Shown here: one piece after another, positions 51,366-63,700 of the stretch
Layout: each line of letters opens with the position of its first letter
How positions within the stretch are numbered: the first letter of the stretch is position 1
Source: Oscheius tipulae
Taxonomy: Eukaryota > Nematoda > Chromadorea > Rhabditida > Rhabditidae
Assembly (NCBI GenBank): GCA_037178975.1
Contig: JASJZH010000006.1
Location: 2,852,001-2,916,000 of the forward strand
Length of the DNA stretch: 64,000 nt
Reading direction: 5' to 3'
The notes under the pieces: generated by a model
Seen by the model: only the letters and a program-made list of their open reading frames with translations
Database searches by the model: none
What the model was told of the DNA's origin: nothing
Program-made: the position numbers and the translations under genes

Positions 51366-53054
51366 TCAAAAATGTGGTAAAAATCCATTACGAATCATGG
51401 ATTGCATGTTCCATCCGTTCTTGTTGTTTTCACCATAGAATTTCCATGTCCAAAAAGTCCATCCCTTGGATGACGAGAATGAATCCAATTGAGCCTGAAT
51501 ATTTTAGTATTATGTCATTTTGGTTGTTGCCTGGGAATATCTGCGCATTTCATCGTCATTCATTGCAGATCCTGCTGCCAGACTCCACTCTCCAATGTGA
51601 ATCCAGTTACCAGTCCAACTGATGATCTGATTCTTATAGCCTTGAGCAGATCCAATGATCTGATTGGAAAGGTTGTTACTTCGGTTTATCATTTGTTTCA
51701 CCTCGTTGACAGGCTTTCCTTCGTAGCCCCAAACAAAATATGGATGCCATTCGTGACGGATGTTAAAGAACTGCGGATATCGCATGAAGTGCATCCAATC
51801 TCCTCCAAGCGCATCTAAAACGTGTAATTTCATCCTGTGAACCTCTGAAAGACCGATCGGAAGCCCTCTGGTGTTCTTCCTCCACTCGAAAAAATTGACT
51901 CACTTTGCTGGCTGAGAAGAGGACTAATCCAAATGAGACAGTCGGATTGAAGGTCATTACGAATTCGTCCATAGGTGTCGTAGTAATACTGCTTTAGGAC
52001 CTTCAAATCTTGCTCCACAGGCTCATTCAACAGTCCGATACCTACAAGAGAACGTATTTTTTTTACAGCTTCTAGAGACCAAGAAAAGCAGTGTCATCCT
52101 TGTAGCGCTGAACCAGCCAAGTTACAGCATCGATTGTGTTGTTAACATTTTCTGCATACCTGTCCCAGTTTCGCACTCCTTAACAGAATCAGGTCAGCAC
52201 TATTTTTTCACCTGGATCCCTTGGCGCGCTGTGATCGTTACCATTTTGGCTTCCCTTGGCGGCATGCATGTCTACATACACTAGCAGCCCATAATTTGGA
52301 GCCCAGTTTCTCAGAGCCTTGTCAAGATAATCCAGTCCGTTCGGAGCGTAGACTTTCCAGCCTTCAAGGTCACCTGGAACAGGCTTATGTTTTGATTTCA
52401 GGGAATTTTGAATAGAAGCGTATAACACATTTGTTCTCTACCCTTCTCTGTTTTCAAATCTAACAAATGTGGCATCGTGTCAGAGGAGCGGGCTCGAACC
52501 CCGGCTGTTCTGGCTGAAAGCGCTTGCCTTAGCGTTACACTAACATACAAAAGGAGTTCCCACAGACAGACACGAGAGTTCTTCAATAGAGTGAATAAAA
52601 AAAGTCGTACCTCCCCAACTATGGTCAAAACCAACAATCCAGTATCCAACTGGAATTCGAACCACGTTCAAGCCTGCCGCTGCAATTTGTCGGAAGTCGT
52701 CTTTAGTTATGAATGTTCGGCGATGTTCATCAAACTGACGATCACCTGGGGCTATTTGGTTTACAGTGCTATTAAATTACCTCTTTCGTGTCCAAGACGC
52801 TTCATGGTCACATACTCTCCTTTGTCGGCGACATCTTCAGCTCCTTTCCATGCGGGTGAATCTAAAAAGTTTTTACGGGCTTTTGAAGTAGTGAAACCTT
52901 TGGTCATCCAGTGCTCCGCTACTAACCAGCCACCCAAATTCACACCTCTAATAGGAGTGTTTCCATTTTTGATATCTCTTTTTGTATCCTCTAGTGAAGC
53001 ACAGACAAAAGTAGTAGTCATAATATAAAGAAATAGAACTCGTATGTTGAACAT
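51366..53054 (-). CDS. Secreted GH5 (subfamily 9) exo-beta-1,3-glucanase
   Basis: Glucan 1,3-beta-glucosidase of 416 residues, which would release glucose from beta-1,3-glucan outside the cell. Exons: 53054-52781, 52745-52611, 52373-52212, 52178-52080, 52041-51904, 51844-51531, 51494-51366. A signal peptide (to about residue 20, FVCAS) is followed by IRGVNLGGWLVAEHWMTKG, FITKDDFRQIAAAGLNVVRI, PVGYW, MHAAKGSQNGNDHSAP, the acid/base glutamate in GLLNEPV, the nucleophile glutamate in HIGEWSLA, and the terminal GWTFWTWKFYGE with WNMQSMI. All catalytic landmarks are intact. The family is typical of fungi and oomycetes, not animals; the short host-like introns show it is resident in this genome, not contamination. 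The last intron (51495-51530) must use a GC donor. The 237-nt intron 2 contains a tRNA-like sequence. Confidence 0.92.
52478..52545 (-). tRNA. tRNA-like sequence, probably a pseudogene or SINE head
   Basis: Read on the minus strand, a 68-nt segment starts TGTTAG and ends CTGACA (six acceptor-like pairs, one G-T), contains an A-box-like GTGTAACGCTAAGG and a good B box (GGGGTTCGAGCCC) with a nearly complete T arm. The D and anticodon arms do not fold normally, so I do not assign an anticodon. It lies in intron 2 of the glucanase gene, same strand. Confidence 0.3.
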
Positions 53055-53702
53055 TCGATAAGGAGCAGTAAAAGTGAAACCCCAGCGTCAACTTTGGGAG
53101 AAGAACTAATAGCAGATGTTACACTGCAGAGGAAGAGCAACAACGTAAGCGAAAACAAAGTTGGTCAAAACAGTTTAAATCACTAATCAGCTCATGTTAA
53201 GCAATCGTTAACAATTACTTCCGTTTACATGGATTACTTGCTATGTAACAGAAAAACTAGAGAACGCTATTTGTTTTCCATATCAATTTAATCCTTATGA
53301 GAACAATATACGATATTTTCTTTTTTTGCTTAAGGTGCAAGTTGTTCTAGCATGTCACGTTTTTGGGTCCCATGCGAAAAAGAAACGGTTCTTTTCCTCT
53401 CTGAAAACACATCCCGATTATGCAGCTGAAATCATAAAAATTCCTGTCTCTTCACAACGAGGCCATGTATTGGCTTGGAATTTGCTTTGGGAAGGATGAA
53501 CTACGACAAGTGGTTTATTAAATCTATTTTATCGCTGTTTAACAATGCGACAACATTTATTGAATAATCTTGCTCACACAAAAGAGCGAGGAAACCCGTC
53601 CAGATAGAAAAGACAAACACAAAATCGAACAGTTAAGCTCATGTCGTATCATTATAATTGAATTGTACATAACCCTGTTTCTCCGATAGTATCTTCTGAG
53701 AC
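53055..53702. other. Spacer between glucanase and F-box gene
   Basis: Lies upstream of the glucanase start and downstream of the F-box stop. TTTATT strings at about 53515-53520 and 53555-53560 read as AATAAA on the minus strand and could end the F-box transcript. The rest is AT-rich and would contain the glucanase promoter; no specific element recognised. Confidence 0.4.
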
Positions 53703-55306
53703 TCATTGTGATTCATCTGCCATGCATTCACCCTCCGGGTCACACATCTCCGGATTGTAGTAGAAGAAGGAAAAGTTGTATTCCAATTTCCCATACTCGA
53801 CCGTCATGTCGACAAAACCTGAACTTGTTCTTTATCAGATTCCTAAAAATCTGTGAAACCTTCTTGTGGTGAGGGCTCAAAGGTAGTTTTGGCCCCAATT
53901 GTGTTTACTGTTTTCAGAAGTTCCTGCATCGAGTAGACGAGCATGTCTCTGGAGGTGGCATCTTGTTCACTGAATTGCGTAGAGCACAACGTGAGCTGAA
54001 AAGAGCGTATCCATAGCCAAATGGGAGTGTTACCTGTACGAATGTTTCGAACTGTTGGTTGGCTAGACACCGCAGAGCATATTCCAGGTCTTGGAATGGT
54101 GCAAAGATGCTTTTGTTCTGAAAGAAATGTCTTTTAACAAACGGACAACTCAATTTTTGACAGTTCTGTGAACTTCTTTTTGTGTCCCTCAACTTGTCAG
54201 ATATTCTCGTACAAAAATCTGGTTAAAATGTCTGTTCAGGTTGCCACAGAGATATATGTAGCAACTTTCCAGTTTTGGTTCGAGGCAGAAAACAAAAAAG
54301 CACAGATAAACACAGACGGATCTAAAACCACTTTATAGTCTACATTTGAAACTTATAGGGGGCGTCAGGGATTTTGCATTCAGAGAAAGATTTGATTTCT
54401 TTCAGTTTTTCTCCGAGACATAACTTGATCCTTTGTTTTGAACTTTTAAACGTGCTTCCCGAAATAAAACTGTAGCATTTGAAACCCGCTCAGATGATTA
54501 CTAATCCGGAGAAAGTGCGAATGGAATAACTCGTGGTATGATATTCAAAGACAGTCCGGATACTCACCGCGATGGTATCAATAAGCATGTCGCAGTGAAG
54601 GCTAATCTTCTTCAGCTTATCCTGTCTGTTCCTCATCGTTCCCAGGATGGTTCCCAAATAACCACCGGGAGTGTACGGCGATCGTGTTGGCATGTTTTTG
54701 TAGTCAGATAGGTCGACTTCTTTCATGTAGATGGAGATTTCTTTTAAATTTGAGGCTTTCGTAAGCACCTGAAGTCCAAAATGTGAAGAAAAAAAAATAA
54801 ACAGTTACATTAGGGGCACTATTCAGCTGAAAGTGGAGTTTGGACTTTTTTCCTGAACTGTCCTGGAGGTATGTCTCGTCAGGGTCATCACAGATCTGAA
54901 AATGGAACAATTAGCACCAAAATTTGTGCATGCATGACTGCTGGGCCCAATTTCATAGTCGCCACGGATTTGGGCGCGATAATTAGACATAATTATTTGC
55001 CGGTGGTAGGAGCCTTTCCGACCACTCCTAATCGTTTATTAATACGGATTGGCACCAACTCAGCTGTGACAAGGTAATCCCCAAATGGGAATACTTCGTT
55101 TGAAAAAAAGTACCTGCATGATATCGTAATGTGAATAGCTGCATCCTGAGAGATTCCTCATACGACGACAAGTTTGCTGAAAGTTGTTTTTTCATAGAAG
55201 ATGCAAAAAAGAGTCTTACTCCAAACGATTCACGGTCTTCAAACGTGAGCATCTGATTGAGCAGAACCAACAGCTCGTCGGGTAAATTCTGTAGAGCACG
55301 CTTCAT
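53703..55306 (-). CDS. F-box protein, nematode type
   Basis: F-box proteins recruit substrates to SCF ubiquitin ligases by binding SKP1. ATG at 55306 gives NLPDELLVLLNQMLTFEDRE, and after a 43-nt intron FGQTCRRMRNLS completes the F-box. A further exon (ETYLQDSSGKKSKLHF, about 54897-54812), one with KASNLKEISIYMKEVDL (about 54771-54569), one with FQDLEYALRCLANQQFE, one with DMLVYSMQELLKTVNTIGAK, and a last exon (VDMTVEYGKLEYNFSFFYYN) lead to TGA at 53703. About 270 residues. The C-terminal half is the divergent substrate-binding part common in the expanded nematode F-box families; I cannot name a substrate. Junctions are GT-AG and in phase. Confidence 0.75.
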
Positions 55307-58300
55307 GACTAAAAGTTGAAACTTTTTGACTGAGATTTAAAAAATACGAAGAATGAGGAGGAAATGAGATGGGAAAAGGTTCAGCGGGAGTCGCTAAAAA
55401 GAAGGTTAATGTTTCGAACTGGCCGCTGCAAAACATGATCGTTTTACGCTAATGTCTGATCGCGCTGCAGTAGGCACTTAGTCACTTTCGCCTCTCAACC
55501 TGGAAGGGCTTGGAAGCGCAACATCGAGGAGCCATAAAGCGGTGATTGACGACAAACCGTTGACTATTTCATGGCTTCGGGCAAATCTCGATGACAGTTC
55601 TGTCCGGGAGAGAGAGAAAGAGAGATCGAACAAGAACGAACAAAAATACCGAGACTAGCTCTTTCAGAGAGGCCTGAGGTCGTTCAAGGGCCATTCCACC
55701 GTCGTCACGCAAACGGCCCATAAGACCTGGAAATCTGCTCGAAAACAATTCCCTTACGTCTAAATCATCAAAATGGCAGCCATAACAGTGCGCGGCATCG
55801 TTAGGAATCTCAATAGATCAAGTCCAACTGCGAGAGCGGAAACGGTTAAATGGGCGAAAATAGTAAACGGCCTAGGAGGAGAGAGAGAGAGAGAGAGAGA
55901 TACGGATAGTGTGCTACATGTGGAAAGTATATGCTGTTTTTATTTCTACTTTTAATGCCATATGTTGCGATGGAATAGATGATAGCGAGTGAGATTTTCG
56001 TTCATCCAGCTATATTCTAGACATGGCATGGAAAAGGATAGATTAGCTGGTGACATTTGGCAAATATCATAAGATACAGTTGTAATCTCTCCACACCCAC
56101 TCGGTTCAGAAATAAGGGCGGGACTACTTTTGAAAGTCTGAGTAAGCTGCTCTTCGACAACAAATATTGCATGTCAACTTAATGATAACGCCTCACGGAC
56201 CACCTTTACTGCTCTTTAGCCGTACTCGTGACAGAACATATATCACAGCACTTCACGATGCAATTCAGTAAGAAATTTACGGGGCTTGAACAGCGTTGCT
56301 ATCGTTCTGGAACCCGACTGACAAGAGTTGGCTGTAAATGCATCGCCCCTGGCGCCAGTCGAGACAAACGAACCATACTGACAAGGCATCTTTTATGTCA
56401 TATGAGTTCCCGGATAGACGTAAACAATGACATGGTTCCAAAGCGTGAAGCAGATTAGGCAAAAGACAATAAACAGCTGTCGTGCCGGAAGAGAAGCGTC
56501 ACAGGTGTGGCAAGGAAGAGAAGATTTGAGTGGGTCTAAGCAGGGCCTTTTGCTGTTGTATGGTAGAAATTAGAGAAGATTATCCTAGTGGGAGACCAAT
56601 GGTCGCTGGATCGAGAGGGACTCTTCGTGTCATTAGAAAATGACCCCGGAGTATGCCAAAGCTCTATTCTTCTGTCACCTGCTCATAGCTTCAATACTGT
56701 CACCTTCCTAAATTGTGAATATTGCACATTACATATCTATGAATAACGCTATTTTGCTCTTACCAATGTTTTGGAAAGAGAACTATATGAAATAGTCGTC
56801 AATTTAGAGAGGAAAAAATCAGAATGTTTAGAGACTCAATACTAGCATTAGCAATTTTGTTACTGCTTTTTCTGTAAACTGAGTGACAACAATACAAAAT
56901 TCGTGGTGGCAAATGCTAAAGCCATATAATCCCAAAAGAAGGTGGATATTCTAGGTATATTTGCATCAAAGATGTGTGAGTGGGCGGGGCAGACTTAGCG
57001 CAGGATCTTCCAAAGCCAAGACAACTCACTGTACTGTATTTGAGCATTGGATAGGATCAAGCAATAGTAAACAGTGTTCGAAAGGCTCAACTTTGTGTGA
57101 CTCGGAAAAGGTTAGAAACGAGACACGTGATCGATTTCTGTAGAAAGATACTGTAAAAGAAACCTGCCTTTCACTGTCAACATTACTTCAATAGATCGAC
57201 CCTAAGTATAAATTATCTCGGTTCGCAGTTGTTATCCAGCATTCATCATCGCGGTAACTTAGAAATGGATATGGAAATCAGAATTTTGTTGCTACTCGTT
57301 CAAAACGCTCCAGAAGAACAAAGGAAGGATAATCAGACAACTATGGGTGAAAGGATACTGAAAACGGATTGAACGCTAAAGTTATCTGATTGCAAAACGT
57401 CCTTCACAATTTTGACCGATGAAAGGGGAAGAACATTTGAAGAGACATGATCTAGCCGTTGGTGTGAAGTGTTCTTACTAGAATAGTAGACCAACCCCGC
57501 TATTCGAGTATGCAAAATTAGTGACCGGTACAAGATGACCTTTCGTACGGTAGGTTCCGGTCTCTTTGAGATAAGCACTCACAGATGGACTAATTGCCGA
57601 GTGTGACAGCTAGCAATCTGAGTATTTTGCCGAATAAACCGAGGTGATGCGTTAAGTCCGCCTTCTCAGGCCGTCTTGATCACTTAATTAACAGATATCG
57701 TGTCGTGATTAGATTAGTCTACAAACTTCACTCTAAAAACTGTCGTACTGATCAAATAATCTGTCAACTGTCCTGAGATAAAGCTCTGGCCTAATAAGAG
57801 GTGCCGCCAGGTTGCGCCACTGTGCTGACTGTGAGAAAGCAAACGGATTATGTCTTTGCGGGTCACCTGCTGACAAGGTTCATATGTCACCAATTGGTGC
57901 TTAATGGTGCTGTAGACAGCAGATACTCTAGTGGATGAGTACGTCTTCGGAAGAGCCATTAATGGGCGGGCGTTATTTGGGGACATGAAATTTTAGGACC
58001 TGTTTGATTACAACCATTTGCATTTTATGAATCATTCAGCTACTGCTCATGGCCCATTCCAGCAACGGACCGCACCTCCTCATCGAAAGGGTAAACAGGA
58101 AGGACGAGGTGTTCTCGGAAAAAAAGACAAAATTTGAACTCAATAACAAACTGAATGATTTCAGTGGAAATCTGACCGTCACTCGTCAAGACAGGTGTTC
58201 TTCGCATTTGCTTTCGCAGTTGGTCTTTGCCGTTACAGCCGGTAAATAGAGCACCCGGGAAAAGACAAAAGGAAACTCAAGAGTGATGCTCGCGGCGCGA

Positions 58301-60722
58301 CGTTGAACCGCGACGGCTATCGGTAGGCTGCGCGAAGATTCGATCGGACGTGGAATGCCAGCAATGCTCGCTGTCGAAATTGGCTAATCGTCCACTGATT
58401 TGACGACTGCGCCGGAAGAAGCCGTCACCATGACGTTTAGAAACCATTCCTCCCTTCTACTTAACGGCGTTATAACTCTGCCACTTTATAGCCCTCAGAA
58501 ACGACACTCCGGTCCCCAACTACAGCCAGCTGTCCCTTACCCCCTCTTCAATAGACCTACAGTAATCATAAGATTCAATTTGGAGGTCTGCCAACTGATC
58601 GATCTCTTGATTGACCACTTTTGACATTTGGGCGTTCCTTTTCTATAAATACAGATCGGTTGGAATTCTTCCTGCAGGACAACAAATTCCTCACAGTACT
58701 GTAGTTGAATCAAGAAATTGGGCGGATAGATCAAGGGAGACCGAGATAGCTAATATGATGGAGACAGGTGCGCAACAATTGCTCAGAAATTGGATACTTT
58801 GAGAAGGACTACGGCAGAGGCATCAAAAGCTGCCATTTGACAGGACGCGCTGTGAGAGCGTAAGGCAGCTCCTAGTTATTCAATAGGTGATTATCATCAA
58901 AAATACGAAATCCAGACAGTAGACAGCTTGCACAATCATAACTGACAGGTCCCGGTTAATCTTGCTATCACATCGTAAAAAGCAGGCGCTTTTAGACATC
59001 AACCAGGTCATCGAGTGAAAAAGTGCAAAAGAACAAAGAATGGTGGCTATCAAAACATTTGACCGCTATAGTCCGCTCTCACTTGGAGAGAGTCAAGCTT
59101 CTTCAAGTATTAAAAAAATGATATCAAGACGAAAAATCTGACGAAAATCACTAATTACACGGTTCATCAGTTCAGAGACCGATGTTCGAACTGAATAGAA
59201 AAATCACAAAGGTTTAAATAATAAGTGATTTCTTAGTCAGTGATTGATGTTGAATGGGCGTAATGGAAGGCAAGAAATCAAACTGAACAACCAAGATGAA
59301 GATAAATAGCGCTCCTGAGTTTGAAATTGGTCCAGTCAAAGCAAAAAAGCAAATATCAGAGACTCTACAGATGACCTGCTGTCGTTAAACAAGTCCAAAG
59401 TAGTTGTTTTTACAACTGATCACGCTCCGATAACGTTAATGCTCTAATGTCAAGTCATAATCATTAACTCGTTAATAGTCCCATCTGTACCAATATGGGG
59501 AGAGAGACAGAGTGAGAGTGGTGAGCTTCACAGTAAACAATAGATACCAGGCCTGGAAGAGACCATGGGGCCTTAAAAGTTGAGAGGATTCCGTTCGCAA
59601 CAAGTAGTCTGTGAATGCCGTAAACGAGCCATAAAATGTCGTAAAATGGGAAGGTTATAGATAGCGAGCATCAATCTAAAGTTAATTGACAGTCGTTAAT
59701 TTAATGAGGACCGACCAAAGTCTTTCATCGAGGTGGAGCACAGCTTGAAGATGTGAACAGGGTGTCATTGGCTTAGTGCGGGTGGCTTCCGGATCAAGAA
59801 GCGTAGGAAACCTCGACACAACTTCAAACAGTTGAGAGTCTTCCATGTGACAAAAACCAGTTAGTAAATATGCGAGGGTGAGTGTTATCAAATCTACGGA
59901 ACGGAGATTAGCGCATTCTTTGTCAATCTCGATTATCAGCTAGCCACTTTGACAAGGACAGCTGAGGCCAACTTTTGACGACTAGTCATAGGTTAATCTC
60001 ACTTCAAAGGATTGCAGCCGATTATTGTAAGTTGTTGCGCAAAAGACTTTCCGTTCGCGACATGTGGTCAGATGATTTATGAGCTGTAACCTACCCGAAG
60101 CTCAGAAAAGAGAAGGAAGATAGACATCGCCGAAAAGTGGCGTTTGCTGGCCGAAGACACTACAAGGGTCGCGCCAAGTGAAGAGAAGGACAGAACGAGT
60201 GCTGTGCCATCTTGGATAATTTGCCAGTGCTCTCTCATTACGGACGCGGACCGACCGACAGCGGGGTCGACACATGTGCGGTAGTTTCGGCCACGGGTAG
60301 AGATAACTCAGCGTTGGAATGGGTTCGTTGTCGCCTTATAGTGGTTGAATCAGCAGAAATACGGACACACCTGTGCACCAAGCAAAAAATCTTCAGCACA
60401 CCACGTATACTTCGGGCAGTTTTAAAGAAGGGATTGTACAGTCCAATGAACTTTCCAACTCGGAACAATATAATGAGCCTATTCATATGCCGAATGCTCT
60501 CCAAGTAGTCGACAAGTGCTTCCGCGGTGAGAACACTTGATTGTCAAGCAAACTCTGTAAGAAAAAATCTTTTTTAAACAGAAAGTACTCGTGAAAATCA
60601 CAGGAGGAATATCTAGCAAGAGATTTTCTGGGGAAGCAGAAAACTGACATGATTAACTGGCCCAAATGTGTTAGTACAAAGTGACAGTACCGGTAGTTCA
60701 AATGTTATTATACATTGGCATA
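55307..60722. other. Gene-poor stretch
   Basis: No supported exon chain in 5.4 kb. Frames are below 100 codons and often open on both strands at once (for example 60212-60508), which argues for chance. It contains a GA run at 55879-55900 and another purine tract near 55608-55625. Confidence 0.45.
55879..55900. repeat. (GA)n microsatellite
   Basis: Eleven uninterrupted GA dinucleotides. Confidence 0.9.
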
Positions 60723-63700
60723 TTATGAATTCATTGGGATGGAGGAAGTGGTAGTGGGAGTATCAGGATCGACGTCTTTTGTGATTACTGTGAGTGTTCT
60801 ATCTGGCTGATCTAGTGTGTCAAGCTGTGCTACAGCAACTGCGGGATCGGTGCTGCTTCGGATCTGGAGGAGTGAATCTTGTGATGCGGTGATGTGCTCT
60901 ACCTTGTTAGGGATTGAACTGCAATGCGGGTTATCGTACAAATTCCAATCAATAACAGAGTAGTAGGGATGAGAGCGAAGTTCATCTAAACTGCAACGAT
61001 CTTTTTCCGTAGCCAGCATTTTCAAAAGTAGGTCCCAGCATTTCATTGTAATGTAGCCCTTTTTGTTGACGACTTCCTCGGAATCACTAAAAAAGGTAAA
61101 TTTAGCTAAAAAATAGGCACCTATTGAGTCCATGAGGAGCAGTTTCGTGAAGAGGAGCCCCGGTTGTGAGTTCGAATAAGATGCATCCCAAGTTGTAAAT
61201 GTCTCCAGCAGCGTTTGGCTTCCAATTGATATCTTTGCTCTCTAAAACGGACAGCTCTTGTGATGCAAGGCTAAAAAGCCTACCAGGAGCAGTTAAAGGC
61301 CGTCCTTTTATCTTCTCGTTGTACAGAGTAAACCATCGACCATGGTAAGTCAACACGAGGTTTCCGTTTGCATCTAGCAAGATATTGTGGCGTTGTAGAG
61401 CTCTGAAAATAATGTACCTGAAAAGAAATGGAAAACCTTACCCAATATAGTAGTTATGCTGATGATGAAACATGTAGAGAAAACTGGCTATTTGAGCTGT
61501 CCAGTGGATGATAAGAGGCTCGGGAATGGAGAGACCGGATGGCCAAGACCGACGCGAGACGATTAGCTCACGTACTTCTTTCAGACACGAGAATAAGGAA
61601 TCAGTGGTAGCTAAAATAGATGAAAAGTTTAAATAATGAACAGGACTACTCACTGTTTGAGGTGGGTTGTCTTCCTGGAGATTTTCGGAATTTGACAGCG
61701 GCCGGCTGCTCTTCTTCAACTTCAGACGCATGCACCATACTATCCGGAGTTACAAAGAATTCTCTTCCTGCATTGTTATCGGCTTCTCCTGCCACGCAAT
61801 CTTCTCCTACAGCACAAGCTACCTCACAATTCGACGGATCAGCTGTCTGAAAATCTAGACATTGATAGCTGCCATTCATAACCGACGCTTTGTTCTTCAT
61901 CTCGCATTGCAGCTACTCGTTCTATGTCAATTTCAACCGTGAAATGAAGTCGTTGACCAGAGTAGGAGTATCGTCTCGCCTTCTTTGATTCGTCATCTGA
62001 ACTGGCCGGAGAAGTTTTGCTTCTTTTTCTTCGAACGCATTCCGACATACCGCGATTCTAAAAAAAATGAGAAATTACAATCAAATGGCCACATACCAGG
62101 AAATCGAATAATCTTCCGTGCGAAACGTATTCCATAAGAATGAGAATGTGATCTTCTGTTTCGAAAAACTTGTATAGTTGGGCCATATGAGGAATGGACG
62201 TTGGTAAGACTATTCGGGTGTTTGGAGATTCTCTTCCCTTCTCTAGAAACTTCAAGACGTAACGATTGCCTGAGAAGACAGAGAAGATTACTATATGAAC
62301 AAAAAAAGTACCTGTAATTTTCTCTTCCATCAGTAGCACCTTGTTTTGAGTTTTGACACATGGCAGAACCCCGACAACGGTATAGTCTTTTAGTGCACTG
62401 TTGGATGACTTGAAGGCGAAGATAGATGGGTCCTGAACGTTGTATGTGATTCATACATAGTTCGGCCACGCGCGAAGAACGAAATTGATTTGATTAACTG
62501 GCCAAAATTTTTTTGCATTATGCAAAAGTGTTCACCTGTAAGTGAAGAGAGTCTGCTAACAAGCCTTCCAGATTGAATGCCGAACCGTCATAAGATAGAT
62601 ACGTCTTAAAGAGCTGTTCTGCTCGGACGATGTACTTGGCAGTTTTTAACTTTATACTATTCCTAAGAGAGGAGTCGGTCTCGGTTCTCAAGCCCTGAAT
62701 AAACATTCTTAAATTAAAAAAATCAATGACAAAGAATGTACCTCACTCAGATTTCTAGCCGCGTTTTTATAACATTGAAAGGCCAACTCAAACTCGTTCT
62801 CGGCTTCTGCTTTCTGAGCCGTCGAAATTAAGATGCCTGCTCGAACGAGGTAGTCGGACGTGTTGGCTGAAAAATGTCTCTCATTTAGTCTCAGCCAATG
62901 CAATTACGAATAGGCGCCTCCAAATCCATTTTGAGCTTCGGAAATTGTCGTCGAAGAGCGACTTTTGACGTCAAATGGTGGGGTAGGTCGCCTAAAGCCA
63001 CGTCTAGTTGCTAGGTGCCTTCATTTTGAATGGTTACCTAAAGCCACTTCAGGGAATTGAAAATCGATATCCCCTGTGAACGATGCGGACGGCAGGAGTC
63101 CCTGAAAATACGAACATAACTGGCATATTTATTCATCTGTTGGCTATCTCAACAATTTTGTAATCAGAACTTGATATGAGGATAGAGACATCACAGTTTA
63201 AGAAGAGGTTAGAGGTAAACTTTGAATTAAAGAGTTTTTCAAGAAAAATCTGGCCTACTGACGTTTGTCGGTTGCTCCTCCTCTGGACTGTCCAAATAAC
63301 TAAAATTGAACTAATTTACATGCTAACAACTAGTGATACCTTGTCGGAGTGATGTCCGTGTCAATGGAAGTATAGATTTCTTCCTCAGCTGTGGTCGCGG
63401 TGTGGGCAGTCTCTTCAGCCTTCTGAACCCACAATTCTCTAGAGGGTCGTTTTGAGTACTTACATCCAAGAACTGGTGAAGGATGATACTTTTTCGCAGT
63501 ACCTCGTGATCCAGAGCAAAATTCAAAAAGACTTCCGTCGCGTGGCGTCGTTCAGCGACTACAGTTGGTTCCCCAGCTCCGATAAGCTTTGCCGGTGCAA
63601 AAGAGGGAAATACACCTCGGAGATAGAGCTAAATTGTTTGGTTTATTCTTGACATTGTAGTGCTCGATAGAATGACCAACGAATGGCTTATGGAAAAGAC

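Noticed and set aside
60212-60508. Long frames open on both strands
   Set aside because: Simultaneous openness of both strands, no splice context and no homology.
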